Shown: piece after piece, positions 27,706-35,520 of the stretch | How the letters are laid out: each line of letters starts with the position of its first letter | How positions within the stretch are numbered: the stretch's first letter is position 1 | NCBI RefSeq assembly: GCF_018131105.1 | Contig: NZ_JAFCJI010000001.1 | Location: 1 to 64,000 of the forward strand | Direction: 5' to 3' | DNA: 64,000 nucleotides | Source of the DNA: Bradyrhizobium manausense | Lineage (GTDB): Bacteria; Pseudomonadota; Alphaproteobacteria; Rhizobiales; Xanthobacteraceae | Notes under the pieces: model-generated | Told to the model about the DNA's origin: nothing | The model's database searches: none | Seen by the model: only the letters and a program-made list of their open reading frames with translations | Translations under genes and position numbers: made by a program

Positions 27706-28406
27706 CAGCGTCCGCACAGCATGCCGTCGTCTTGGACGGCAGGGGTGATCGTCGGTGAGGCATCGGCATATTGGTTGACGGCGCAAAGCCCGGCATTGGC
27801 GGCGCAGTTGGCCGCAAACGTCCAGGGCGGCGTATTGGTCTTGGTGATGGTGACCTTGCCGCCCGTCGAGGTGATCACCGCGGTGTCGCCCGGTTGGGTG
27901 AGCTGGATGCACTGGAAGTTCAGCGTGCAGACGCTGGCCGCGCCCTCCTGAAGCACGACAACCGAGCGGCCGCGCTGCGACAGGATGTCGAGCGTGGTGC
28001 CGCGAACGCCGATGGTCGCGAGTGGCGTCGTGATCTTGTAGGCGGTTTTCGCCGAGTGTCCGGTCACGAAGCGGAAGGCGCCGGTGGTCATGCGGATCGC
28101 GACGTCGCGATAGCTGCGTTCGTCGTTGAAAACGGTGCGGTCGAGCTTCAGCGTCGCGCTCGGCCCGAGCGACAGATTGGTGCTATCGGCCATTACGAAG
28201 CGCGCCGCGCCGTCGGCGCCGGTGCGCACGGTCTCGTCGCGCAGCATGCTGTCGCCGACGCTGATCGGCGTCGTGGTCGCGGCGACGCGGACCACCTCGT
28301 TCTGGACGAGGACGGCTTCACCGACGCGCGTCTGGGCCTGTGCACAAGGCGCAACGCACAGTGCGGCCGTCAGCAGTGTGGGGAAAAGCAGAAAACGTAA
28401 ATTCAT
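27705..28406 (-). CDS. secreted FecR-domain protein
   Basis: A 233-residue exported protein with signal peptide (FLLFPTLLTAALCVAPCAQA) and a FecR-type domain (about 35-160): VGDSMLRDETVRTGADGAARFVMADSTNLSLGP, TGAFRFVTG, and ITTPLATIGVRGTTLDI, the family hallmark. A C-terminal part has four to five cysteines (VCTLNFQCIQL, FAANCAANAGLC, MLCGR). FecR proteins usually bridge a TonB receptor and an ECF sigma factor; neither is here. Instead the gene is translationally coupled (TGATG) to an outer-membrane barrel gene, suggesting a surface structure rather than iron signalling. Confidence 0.8.
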   Translation of the reverse strand: MNLRFLLFPTLLTAALCVAPCAQAQTRVGEAVLVQNEVVRVAATTTPISVGDSMLRDETVRTGADGAARFVMADSTNLSLGPSATLKLDRTVFNDERSYRDVAIRMTTGAFRFVTGHSAKTAYKITTPLATIGVRGTTLDILSQRGRSVVVLQEGAASVCTLNFQCIQLTQPGDTAVITSTGGKVTITKTNTPPWTFAANCAANAGLCAVNQYADASPTITPAVQDDGMLCGR

Positions 28407-28497
28407 TTCGTAACCGATCGAGGTCCCTGATCGCGCACGCTCATGTTGTGGTAGAATGATCTCAAGCGGCGCGAGACGAGCGTTAGCTTAGTGACAG

Positions 28498-29874
28498 TTG
28501 CGGCAGAATGCGTTCAATGGATCGGCTGAGTTGTTTTTTATTCGCGGTGACGCAGATTTGCCACGTAAAATAGTCCCAGAGCAGTCGCATGAAGCACACG
28601 CGGTTCCGAAGGTGTCGCGAAGCGCAGTGATCGCTGTCGCGATCTTCCTGGTTGCTCATCTTGCGTTTCTGATCGGGCTTGTGACGCCGGAAAAATTCGT
28701 CTTCGACGAGGTGCATTACGTGCCGGCCGCGCGGCAGATGCTGGGCTCCACGGCGTCGCAGACGATGCTCAATCCGATGCATCCGCCGCTGGCGAAAGAG
28801 CTGATCGCGGCATCGATCGCAGCCTTCGGCGACAACGCATTCGGCTGGCGCTATCCTGCGGCGCTGTTCGGCGCACTCGCGATCGTCGCGATCTATCTCT
28901 GCGGCCTCGCATTGTTCGGATTGCAAGGGCCGGCGATCGCGGCGGCGTTGATCGCGGCATTCAACCAGATGCTCTATGTGCAGGCGCGCATCGCGATGCT
29001 CGACATCTTTGCGCTCGGCTTCGGTCTGCTCGCCATCGCGGCCTTCATGCACGGCTTTCGACGCGAGCGGCCGCAGGCGCTGTTCGCGCTCGCGGGTGCG
29101 CTGTTCGGTCTCGCGGCTGCCTGTAAATGGAGCGGCCTGTTTCCGCTCGGTGTCTGCATCGTCATCGTTGCGGTGATCCGCCTGATGCAGGGCTGGCACA
29201 CCCTGTTTGCCGACGCGAAGCCCGCTGACTGGTACCGGCCCGATCTCTGGCCCGGATTCAGGGCGCATCATGCCGTGCTCTGCTTCGTGCTGCTGCCGGT
29301 CGTGACTTATGTCCCCGCCTTCGTTCCGCTTTACGGGGTGTCGCTGCCGGATCTGCTCGAGGCGCAGCGCAGGATCTTCGCTGACAACACCACGGCTGCG
29401 ATCGCCGGCCACACCTATATGAGCTCGTGGCCGTCCTGGCCGCTGCTGGCGCGGCCGGTGTGGTATCTGTTCGACAGGACCACGGACGACAACGTCGCGG
29501 CGATCGTCTTCCTCGGCAACCCCCTGGTGCTGTGGCCGGCGCTGTTCGCGCTGTTGATGGTGCTGCGCGACTTCATCGTCGCACGTCGCTGGGACGCGTT
29601 CCTGATCGCGGCGTTCTATTTCGGACCCTGGTTTGCCTGGGCGCTGCTGCCGCGGACGCTCGGCTTCATCTATTATTATCTGCCGGCCGCAACTGCGGCC
29701 TCGCTCGCGCTGGTCTATGTGCTGCGCAGAGAGGGCGTGCCGCGATGGTTGTTGTGGGGGTATGTCGGAATCGCCGCGATCGGCTTTGCGGTGATGCTGC
29801 CGATTTCAGCCGCCTTCATCGGCACGTCGATGCAGATGTTCAACCGGCTGATGCTGTTCCAGAGCTGGATCTGA
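28498..29874 (+). CDS. GT39 protein O-mannosyltransferase-like membrane glycosyltransferase
   Basis: A polytopic (about 10-12 helix) GT-C glycosyltransferase of up to 458 residues. The first periplasmic loop has FDEVHYVPAARQM, with the catalytic-type Asp-Glu, followed by MHPPLAKELIAASI; this DE plus HPPLxK pair is the signature of protein O-mannosyltransferases (PMT, GT39), which transfer mannose from a polyprenyl phosphate to Ser/Thr. Other conserved blocks: LYVQARIAMLDIF, AACKWSGLFPLG, HTYMSSWPSWPL. The start is uncertain (TTG 28498 or GTG 28609). Divergent, 91 bases away, from the FecR/barrel pair, which carries a Pro-Ser linker suited to such modification (inference). Confidence 0.82.
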   Translation: MRQNAFNGSAELFFIRGDADLPRKIVPEQSHEAHAVPKVSRSAVIAVAIFLVAHLAFLIGLVTPEKFVFDEVHYVPAARQMLGSTASQTMLNPMHPPLAKELIAASIAAFGDNAFGWRYPAALFGALAIVAIYLCGLALFGLQGPAIAAALIAAFNQMLYVQARIAMLDIFALGFGLLAIAAFMHGFRRERPQALFALAGALFGLAAACKWSGLFPLGVCIVIVAVIRLMQGWHTLFADAKPADWYRPDLWPGFRAHHAVLCFVLLPVVTYVPAFVPLYGVSLPDLLEAQRRIFADNTTAAIAGHTYMSSWPSWPLLARPVWYLFDRTTDDNVAAIVFLGNPLVLWPALFALLMVLRDFIVARRWDAFLIAAFYFGPWFAWALLPRTLGFIYYYLPAATAASLALVYVLRREGVPRWLLWGYVGIAAIGFAVMLPISAAFIGTSMQMFNRLMLFQSWI

Positions 29875-29882
29875 CAAGTGGA

Positions 29883-29914
29883 AAACCGCCCGCCGCGCAA
29901 GCGGCAGGCGGTTT
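29883..29914. terminator. bidirectional terminator between convergent genes
   Basis: Stem AAACCGCCCGCCGC / GCGGCAGGCGGTTT with a GCAA loop and one mismatch; A-run on one side and T-run on the other, placed between the convergent PMT-like and OmpA-like genes. Confidence 0.75.
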
Positions 29915-29928
29915 GTCGATCATTGCGA

Positions 29929-30570
29929 TCACTTCGACGCGGTCTTGGTGTCCATGTTCACGACCTGGACGCGGCGGTTGATCGGGTCGGCGCCGTTGGC
30001 GGTGTCCTTCAGCTTGGTCTTGCCGTAGCCGACGGTGACGAGGTCGCTGCCGTTGAGGCCGTAGTTCTGCACCAGGTACTTCTTGATGGTGTCGGCGCGA
30101 CGCTCCGACAGACCTTGATTGTACTCGTCGGTGCCGACCGCATCGGTGTGGCCGGCGACCACGAAGGTCGAGCCCTTCAGCGACGGGTCCGACAGAGCCT
30201 TGCCGAGCGCCTGTACCGATGGCACCGAGGTCTTGGCGATGTCGGCCGAGTTGTAGTCGAACTGGATCTCGAGATCGACGTTCGGCTTGGTCGCCGCGAG
30301 TTCGGCAATCTGGTCACGTTCGCCCGTCGAGAGTGAACGGGTTTGCCGATTGCGTATGGTGTTCAGGAAGGTCGCTTCCTTGGCCTGCGCGGTCGCGTCG
30401 ACCTGCGGACCGGTGGAGAGACCGCGGGTGATCGGCTTCGGCTTCAACGCATCCAGGATCTGGCTGGTCGAGACGTTGGTATCGCCGGCGAAAGCCAGGC
30501 CCGCGGTCAGCGACAGTGCGGCCGTGAGCGTGATCGTCTTCAGTCCAAAAAACTTATTGAAATGGGTCAT
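29929..30570 (-). CDS. OmpA-family outer-membrane/periplasmic protein
   Basis: A 213-residue protein with signal peptide (TITLTAALSLTAGLAFAG), a low-complexity middle and a C-terminal OmpA peptidoglycan-binding domain (about 105-208): LEIQFDYNSADI, VAGHTDAVGTDEYNQGLSERRADTIKKYLV, VGYGKTKL and NRRVQVV, with the Asp and Arg that contact diaminopimelate. It lacks the eight-stranded barrel of full OmpA, so it is a periplasmic anchor. ATG 30570 has AGGA upstream; a much longer frame upstream is not protein-like. Confidence 0.87.
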   Translation of the reverse strand: MTHFNKFFGLKTITLTAALSLTAGLAFAGDTNVSTSQILDALKPKPITRGLSTGPQVDATAQAKEATFLNTIRNRQTRSLSTGERDQIAELAATKPNVDLEIQFDYNSADIAKTSVPSVQALGKALSDPSLKGSTFVVAGHTDAVGTDEYNQGLSERRADTIKKYLVQNYGLNGSDLVTVGYGKTKLKDTANGADPINRRVQVVNMDTKTASK

Positions 30571-30865
30571 TGTCGTATCCTCGCTGTGACGCCTGATGGC
30601 GATTTGATGCTGCGAGCATAGAGAAGGTTCAAATGCTCCGATGTGATCCTCGTCACCTTGCTGGGCAGGGGCTTCCAGGCCCAGTTTAGCGGATTTTCGC
30701 AGCGTTTCAGCTGCCCCCCGCGAACTGGTGAACAGCATGCGTTGCGCCTCTTTCAATGCTAGTTCGAGCCCCCCGCACATCTTGCGTGATGTGGGTCACA
30801 TTCAGCTTGCGTCGAAGAGTTCAAAGTCCACCCCATCGGCAGTTCCGAATTCGGGGAGAAAGACC
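30571..30865. other. divergent intergenic region between OmpA-like and peptidoglycan-binding genes
   Basis: 295 bases holding the promoters of two divergent envelope genes. I see no extended dyad, repeat or small gene; an AT-richer patch lies at about 30600-30650. Frames crossing it have no protein character. Confidence 0.4.
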
Positions 30866-31555
30866 ATGCGTTTCCTGATCGCGGCAGTCTCCTTCGCGGC
30901 TCTCGTCTTCTCTGGCAACGTCGTGCTGGCTGTCGACGCAGCCGTTCCGGCGATTGCCCCCCAGGCCAGCGAAGTCGAGCTCGAGTTCTGGCGGTCGATC
31001 AAGGACAACAGGATCGAGGAACTCAGCGCCTATCTGAACAAATATCCAAACGGCGCATTCAAGGCGCTGGCGCTGGCCCGTATCGCGGCGATCCAGAAGG
31101 GCTCCGCGACGACGACGCCCAATCCCATACAAGCTACCGCCCCTTCGATTACCAGGGACGTCGCCAACCAAGCCTCCGAAGAGCAGATCGATCTGGACAA
31201 GGACCAGCGCCTCGACGTGCAGCGCCGCCTGGACGGCCTTGGCTTCGATACCAAGGTGAGCGGCAAGTTCGACGACGACACGCGCTATTCGCTCAAGCGC
31301 TGGCAGACCGCGCGCGGTTATCCCGCGAGCGGCTATCTCAACAAGCTCCAGCACAAGGCCTTGCTTTCGGAGGTCGTCTCAACCCGCGTCGCTGCGACCG
31401 GCAATTCCGACGACGAGCCGGCGCATCGTCGCTCTTTGGCTACCAATGGCCGCCGCTATCACAGCAGTGGCGGCGGTGGTGACCGCGGCGGTGATGGCAT
31501 GGACGGCCCTGGCGTCTTCCTCGGCCACGTGGTGGGCGGGCTGTTCGGGCGCTGA
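30866..31555 (+). CDS. exported peptidoglycan-binding-domain protein
   Basis: A 229-residue exported protein: signal peptide (FLIAAVSFAALVFSGNVVLAV), a helical segment (EVELEFWRSIKDNRIEELSAYLNKYPNGAFKALALARIA, about 35-75) of the kind seen in caspase-like-associated and TPR-like proteins, a PG_binding_1 domain (about 110-165, LDVQRRLDGLGFDTKVSGKFDDDTRYSLKRWQ) and a Gly/Ser/His-rich C-terminus. It probably attaches to cell wall. GGGGAGAA precedes the ATG; divergent from the OmpA-like gene. Confidence 0.75.
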   Translation: MRFLIAAVSFAALVFSGNVVLAVDAAVPAIAPQASEVELEFWRSIKDNRIEELSAYLNKYPNGAFKALALARIAAIQKGSATTTPNPIQATAPSITRDVANQASEEQIDLDKDQRLDVQRRLDGLGFDTKVSGKFDDDTRYSLKRWQTARGYPASGYLNKLQHKALLSEVVSTRVAATGNSDDEPAHRRSLATNGRRYHSSGGGGDRGGDGMDGPGVFLGHVVGGLFGR

Positions 31556-31681
31556 AACCTATGCACATCGATCGTCGCAAAGCCGTCGCTGCATGGCCTG
31601 CTCGCGAACAAGAAATCGGCCAGATGCGCGCCTAGCAAAATCGTCATCCGAACAGCAGACGAGGGAGCCGAGTTCCGTCCA

Positions 31682-32020
31682 GTGCCGAGGCCAAGTGACT
31701 ACCAGTTCTACCGCAATGGCCCGCCGGATCGGACCGTGTCTCTGAATGCGATGCCGATCTATATCGGTGCGGCGATGATCGCGGTGGCGATCCTGCTCTC
31801 GACATTGATCACGGGGCTCACCAGCCGTTATGTCGGCCTCGAAGCTCCGACCGAGGAGAACATGTGGCTGGTCGACCGCCTGACCGGCAGCGTGTATCGC
31901 TGCCAGGCGGAGGGGCGGGGCAGGGCGTCCTGTGAGCCCGATATCGCAACCGGCAGCCTCAGTGATGGGCCCAGGGACCAATCCAAGGACCAGCCCAAGG
32001 CGCCGAAGGACGGACGCTAA
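31682..32020 (+). CDS. single-span membrane protein, function unknown
   Basis: A 112-residue protein starting with GTG, with one membrane helix (about 25-45, MPIYIGAAMIAVAILLSTLI) and a soluble tail holding two cysteines (VYRCQAEGRGRASCEPD) and a Lys/Asp/Pro-rich end. The ribosome site is weak. It resembles no family I can name. Confidence 0.55.
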   Translation: MPRPSDYQFYRNGPPDRTVSLNAMPIYIGAAMIAVAILLSTLITGLTSRYVGLEAPTEENMWLVDRLTGSVYRCQAEGRGRASCEPDIATGSLSDGPRDQSKDQPKAPKDGR

Positions 32021-32146
32021 TCTCGGCTCGCTTTGCGTTGCAACAAGAAAGAAAATTGTCTTCTCCGCGAAACGTTCTCACCAGAGAATACGTATTTGCG
32101 AATGCCGGCATGACGCCGGTTTCGTTTTACTTAAGGAGACTTCTCG

Positions 32147-32401
32147 ATGAAGACATTGCTCACCGCCGCAGCCTTTGTCGCGTTTGCCCTTTCAGTTTCC
32201 CCGGCGTCCGCCGCGATGATGGCGTGCACCAACGATAATCTGATGAAATCGACGGCCATGATGACCGGCACCGCCGACACGCCCGCCAAGGTCGCCGCGA
32301 ACAAGGAAATGGCGATGGCCAACACGGACATGAGCATGGGCAAGATGAAGGGCGCTTGCATGCATTATATGAAGGCGCAAAAGGCCATGATGATGAAGTA
32401 G
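32147..32401 (+). CDS. small secreted methionine-rich protein
   Basis: An 84-residue exported protein: signal peptide (LLTAAAFVAFALSVSPASA, cleavage after ASA) and a mature part of about 61 residues with roughly fifteen methionines and two cysteines (MMACTND, KEMAMANTDMSMGKMKGACMHYM, and MMMK at the end). AAGGAG lies nine bases before ATG. Met clusters of this kind bind Cu(I) or Ag(I) in known periplasmic chaperones, so a metal role is possible but unproven. Confidence 0.75.
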   Translation: MKTLLTAAAFVAFALSVSPASAAMMACTNDNLMKSTAMMTGTADTPAKVAANKEMAMANTDMSMGKMKGACMHYMKAQKAMMMK

Positions 32402-32517
32402 GCCTCGGCCGCATCATCCAGCCGCGTTGTCAGCAGATGGCAGCGCGGCTTTTCTTTGCCGCGTTCTCTCGTGTTCTGCTTTTGCTTGGCGCGAATCCCG
32501 CTACATTGTTCCTTGCA

Positions 32518-33678
32518 ATGTCCCGCGCACCAAAACCCCTTCCGCTTCCGACAACACAGGCCCGGCAGATCTGGCTGCGCGCCCAGCGGCTCGACACGCG
32601 CGCGCCGTTCGGGGAGGGCGCGCGGGCGGTGGCCGATGCGATCGCGCATCTCGGCTATGTGCAGATCGACACCATCAATGTGATCGAGCGCTGCCATCAC
32701 CATATCCTGTTCAGCCGCATCCCGACCTATCGCCGCGCCGACCTGCGCGATGCCCAGGGCGTCGACAAGAGCGTGTTCGAATACTGGACCCATGCGTTGT
32801 CCTACATTTCCTCGAACGATTTTCGCGTCTTCCTGCCGGCGATGCGCGAGCACAAGCGGGAGGGGCATCGATGGTATGCCTCGGTGACGCCGGCCGACAC
32901 GCGCAAGGTGATGCGGCTGTTGCGTGCCGGTCCGCTGACGATTCGCGACATCGAGGACGACGTGCTCACCGAGAAGGAGCATCTGTGGCAGAGCCGAAAA
33001 CCCTCGAAGCGGGCGCTTCAGCTCGCCTTCTACACCGGTGTTGCGACCATCAGTGCGCGCCAGGGCATGCTCAAGACCTATGATCTGATGACGCGGCACT
33101 TCGGCTGGGACAAGCTGCCGAAGCCGGCGTCGCCTAAAGAGATCACGGCCTATCTGCTCGACCGCGCGCTGCGCTCGCAGGGCGTCGTCAGTCTCGATTC
33201 GATCTGCCACCTCGATGCGCCGAGCAAGAAGGCGGTCAGTGCCCTGATCGCCGCGCGTGTTCGTCGCGGCGAGCTCGTGCCTGTCGCGATCGAGGGGGCC
33301 GGCAAGCAGGAGCATTGGGCGAGTCCTGCGGCGCTGGAGCCGCATGACGTGCCGCCCGATCTTGTCCATATCCTGTCGCCGTTCGATCCGTTGATCATCC
33401 AGCGCAAGCGCACCAATCTCATCTTCGGCTACAACCATCTGTTCGAGGCCTATGTGCCGAAAGCCAAGCGCAAGCTCGGCTATTTCGCGCTACCCGTGCT
33501 GGTCGGAGACGAGATCGTCGCCGCGCTTGATCTGAAGACCGACCGGCAGGCCAAGAAGCTGTTGATGCAGAAATGGACCTGGCTTGGGCAGGGCAAGAAG
33601 ACGGTCGGGCGCAAGGAACTCAAGCAGAAGATTGAGGAAGAACTCGATCGCTTCGAGCGATTTCAGCTGGCGGAGTGA
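32518..33678 (+). CDS. YcaQ-type winged-helix DNA glycosylase
   Basis: A 386-residue HTH_42 family protein. E. coli YcaQ unhooks DNA interstrand crosslinks using a QxQ/QxD active-site motif; here YVQIDTINVIERCHHH gives Q49-I-D51 at the right place near the N-terminus. Further family blocks: YWTHALSYI, FLPAMREHKR, LSPFDPLIIQRKR, LFGYNHLFEAYVPKAKR-type (here IFGYNHLFEAYVPKAKR), and VGDEIVAALDLKTDRQ. Start at ATG 32518 avoids overlap with the Met-rich gene. Single gene on the plus strand. Confidence 0.82.
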   Translation: MSRAPKPLPLPTTQARQIWLRAQRLDTRAPFGEGARAVADAIAHLGYVQIDTINVIERCHHHILFSRIPTYRRADLRDAQGVDKSVFEYWTHALSYISSNDFRVFLPAMREHKREGHRWYASVTPADTRKVMRLLRAGPLTIRDIEDDVLTEKEHLWQSRKPSKRALQLAFYTGVATISARQGMLKTYDLMTRHFGWDKLPKPASPKEITAYLLDRALRSQGVVSLDSICHLDAPSKKAVSALIAARVRRGELVPVAIEGAGKQEHWASPAALEPHDVPPDLVHILSPFDPLIIQRKRTNLIFGYNHLFEAYVPKAKRKLGYFALPVLVGDEIVAALDLKTDRQAKKLLMQKWTWLGQGKKTVGRKELKQKIEEELDRFERFQLAE

Positions 33679-33836
33679 ATGGAGATCGGACGCGTCGCGG
33701 CGAGCCGGTCGATCCAGACGCCGAACGCAATCCCGATCGCATACGCCAGAGCGGCGCGGGTCAGAACCTTGCGTCGCTGCGCAATTGTGTTGCCCGGTTG
33801 CGCTCCGCGCATGGCTTCCATTGACTCTTTGCCCAT
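33663..33836 (-). CDS. possible small membrane protein
   Basis: A 57-residue frame (MGKESMEAMRGAQPGNTIAQ, then basic RRKVLTRA and a hydrophobic stretch ALAYAIGIAFGVWI). It overlaps the ycaQ-like gene end by 16 bases and has only a weak ribosome site. It looks like a one-helix membrane protein but could be chance. Confidence 0.35.
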   Translation of the reverse strand: MGKESMEAMRGAQPGNTIAQRRKVLTRAALAYAIGIAFGVWIDRLAATRPISIHSAS

Positions 33837-33887
33837 GATGCTCAAAACCGCCAATCAGCCCATAAAAGCAACAACCCTGGGGAAGAT

Positions 33888-35219
33888 ATGAGCCAGACCA
33901 CGACCTACGCCGGTTCTGCCGGAGCGGCCAAGAGCGAAATCGAGACGTCGGCCATCCGCGCCATCTCCTGGCGCCTGATCCCGTTCCTGGTGCTGGCCTA
34001 CTTCTTTTCCTATCTCGACCGCGTCAATCTCGGCTTCGCCGCGCTGACCATGAACGCCGAGCTGAAGTTCACGCCGCTGATCTTTTCCTGGGGCGCCGGC
34101 ATCTTTTTCATCGGCTATTTCATCTTCGAGGTGCCGAGCAACCTGGCGCTGGAGAAGTTCGGCGCCAGCCGCTGGATCGCTCGCATCATGGTGACCTGGG
34201 GCATCATCTCGGCGCTGATGGCGCTAGTGAACGGCGTGACCGGCTTCTACGTCCTGCGTTTCCTGCTCGGCGTCGCCGAGGCCGGCTTCTTCCCCGGCAT
34301 CATCCTCTATCTCACCTATTGGTACCCGGCCGAATATCGCGGCCGCTTCCTCGCGGCCTTCGCGATTGCCGTGCCTGTTTCGACCGTGATCGGCGCACCG
34401 ATCTCGGGCCTCTTGCTCGGGCTCGACGGTGCCATGGGCCTGAAGGGCTGGCAGTGGCTGTTCGTTCTCGAGGGCATCCCCTCGATACTGCTCGGCATCG
34501 TCACCTGGTTCTACCTCACCGACAGGCCGGAGAAGGCCGACTGGCTCTCGGCCGAGCAGAAGGCCTGGCTGAAGGGGCGGCTCGATTCCGAGATCGCGGC
34601 CAAGCAGGCGGTAAAGCATCTGACGCTCGGCGAGGCGCTGTCTTCGCCCAAGGTGATCATGTTGAGCCTGATCTATTTCGGCTTCGTCGGCGCGCTTTAC
34701 GGCATGCAGTTCTGGCTGCCGCAGATCGTCAAGGCGTTCGGTCTCACCAATGCGCAAACCGGCTTCGTCACCGCGGTCCCCTATGTGTTCGGCACGATCG
34801 CGATGATCCTGTGGGCACGGCATTCGGACTCTACGCGCGAGCGCGTGATGCATGTCGGTCTGCCCATGATCCTGATCGCGGTTGCGCTCGCGATTTCCAG
34901 CTACATCACCGATCCCGTCATGACGATGGTGGCGCTCACCTTCGCCGCGATCGGCGTGTTCTGCGTCTTCGGCGTGTTCTGGACCTTGCCGACCTCCTGG
35001 TTGTCAGGCACGGCGGCCGCCGGCGCGATCGCACTGATCAACTCGATCGGCAATCTCGCCGGCTTTGGCGGTCCCTATCTGATCGGCTGGGTCAAGGAGA
35101 CCACCGGCCAGACCTCGACCGGCCTGTTGGTGCTCGCCGTGCTGCCGCTGCTCGCTGGCATTTTGGTCTTTGTCGGTGGCCATGAGACCAAGCACGAGTT
35201 TGTCGAGCAGAGGCGGTAA
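33888..35219 (+). CDS. MFS transporter, anion:cation symporter family
   Basis: A 443-residue, 12-helix major facilitator of the ACS (phthalate/tartrate permease-like) group. Visible: WRLIPFLVLAYFFSYLDRVNLGFAAL (helix 1 with the DRVN motif), GIFFIGYFIFEVPSNLALEKFGAS (motif A region), RFLLGVAEAGFFPGIILYLTYWYPAEYRG, and VPVSTVIGAPISGLLLG. Such permeases take up carboxylates by proton symport; the substrate is unknown. GGGGAAG precedes ATG. No catabolic genes adjoin to hint at the substrate. Confidence 0.88.
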   Translation: MSQTTTYAGSAGAAKSEIETSAIRAISWRLIPFLVLAYFFSYLDRVNLGFAALTMNAELKFTPLIFSWGAGIFFIGYFIFEVPSNLALEKFGASRWIARIMVTWGIISALMALVNGVTGFYVLRFLLGVAEAGFFPGIILYLTYWYPAEYRGRFLAAFAIAVPVSTVIGAPISGLLLGLDGAMGLKGWQWLFVLEGIPSILLGIVTWFYLTDRPEKADWLSAEQKAWLKGRLDSEIAAKQAVKHLTLGEALSSPKVIMLSLIYFGFVGALYGMQFWLPQIVKAFGLTNAQTGFVTAVPYVFGTIAMILWARHSDSTRERVMHVGLPMILIAVALAISSYITDPVMTMVALTFAAIGVFCVFGVFWTLPTSWLSGTAAAGAIALINSIGNLAGFGGPYLIGWVKETTGQTSTGLLVLAVLPLLAGILVFVGGHETKHEFVEQRR

Positions 35220-35235
35220 GCCGAGCAAACGGTCC

Positions 35236-35331
35236 CGTAGGGTGGGCAAAGGCGTGCTCTTCGCACGCCGTGCCCACCTTCTGCTGCGATAAGGGTCGCA
35301 GGCACGGCGCTGGCGCGCCTTTGCCCACGCT
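35236..35331. repeat. GGGTGGGCAAA-type inverted repeat, second copy
   Basis: In the 301-base gap after the MFS gene. GTAGGGTGGGCAAAGGCG...CACGCCGTGCCCACC is followed by CAGGCACGGCGCTGGCGCGCCTTTGCCCAC, matching the element at 26525-26610. The rest of the gap (35332-35520) holds the promoter region of the RND operon, with TTGACT at 35461-35466 as a possible -35 box, and no gene. Confidence 0.65.
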
Positions 35332-35520
35332 GCGGTATATCGCCTTGGGCTCGCCGCGCTCGATCCGGCCTCACGGCCCTGCCACAGCACCTCCCACAAT
35401 CGCGCCATCCCAATCCTTACCACCCCCTAATGATCACGCTTTCCTGATGACTGACGATTATTGACTTTTATCAGTGATTAGTCGACATTCCTCTCAACGC
35501 AGACGCAGGAGTGTCCTCCG

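Noticed and set aside
32356..32517. Extension of the YcaQ-like gene upstream to 32356
   Set aside because: It would overlap the Met-rich secreted protein gene and adds non-conserved sequence; ATG 32518 begins the domain.
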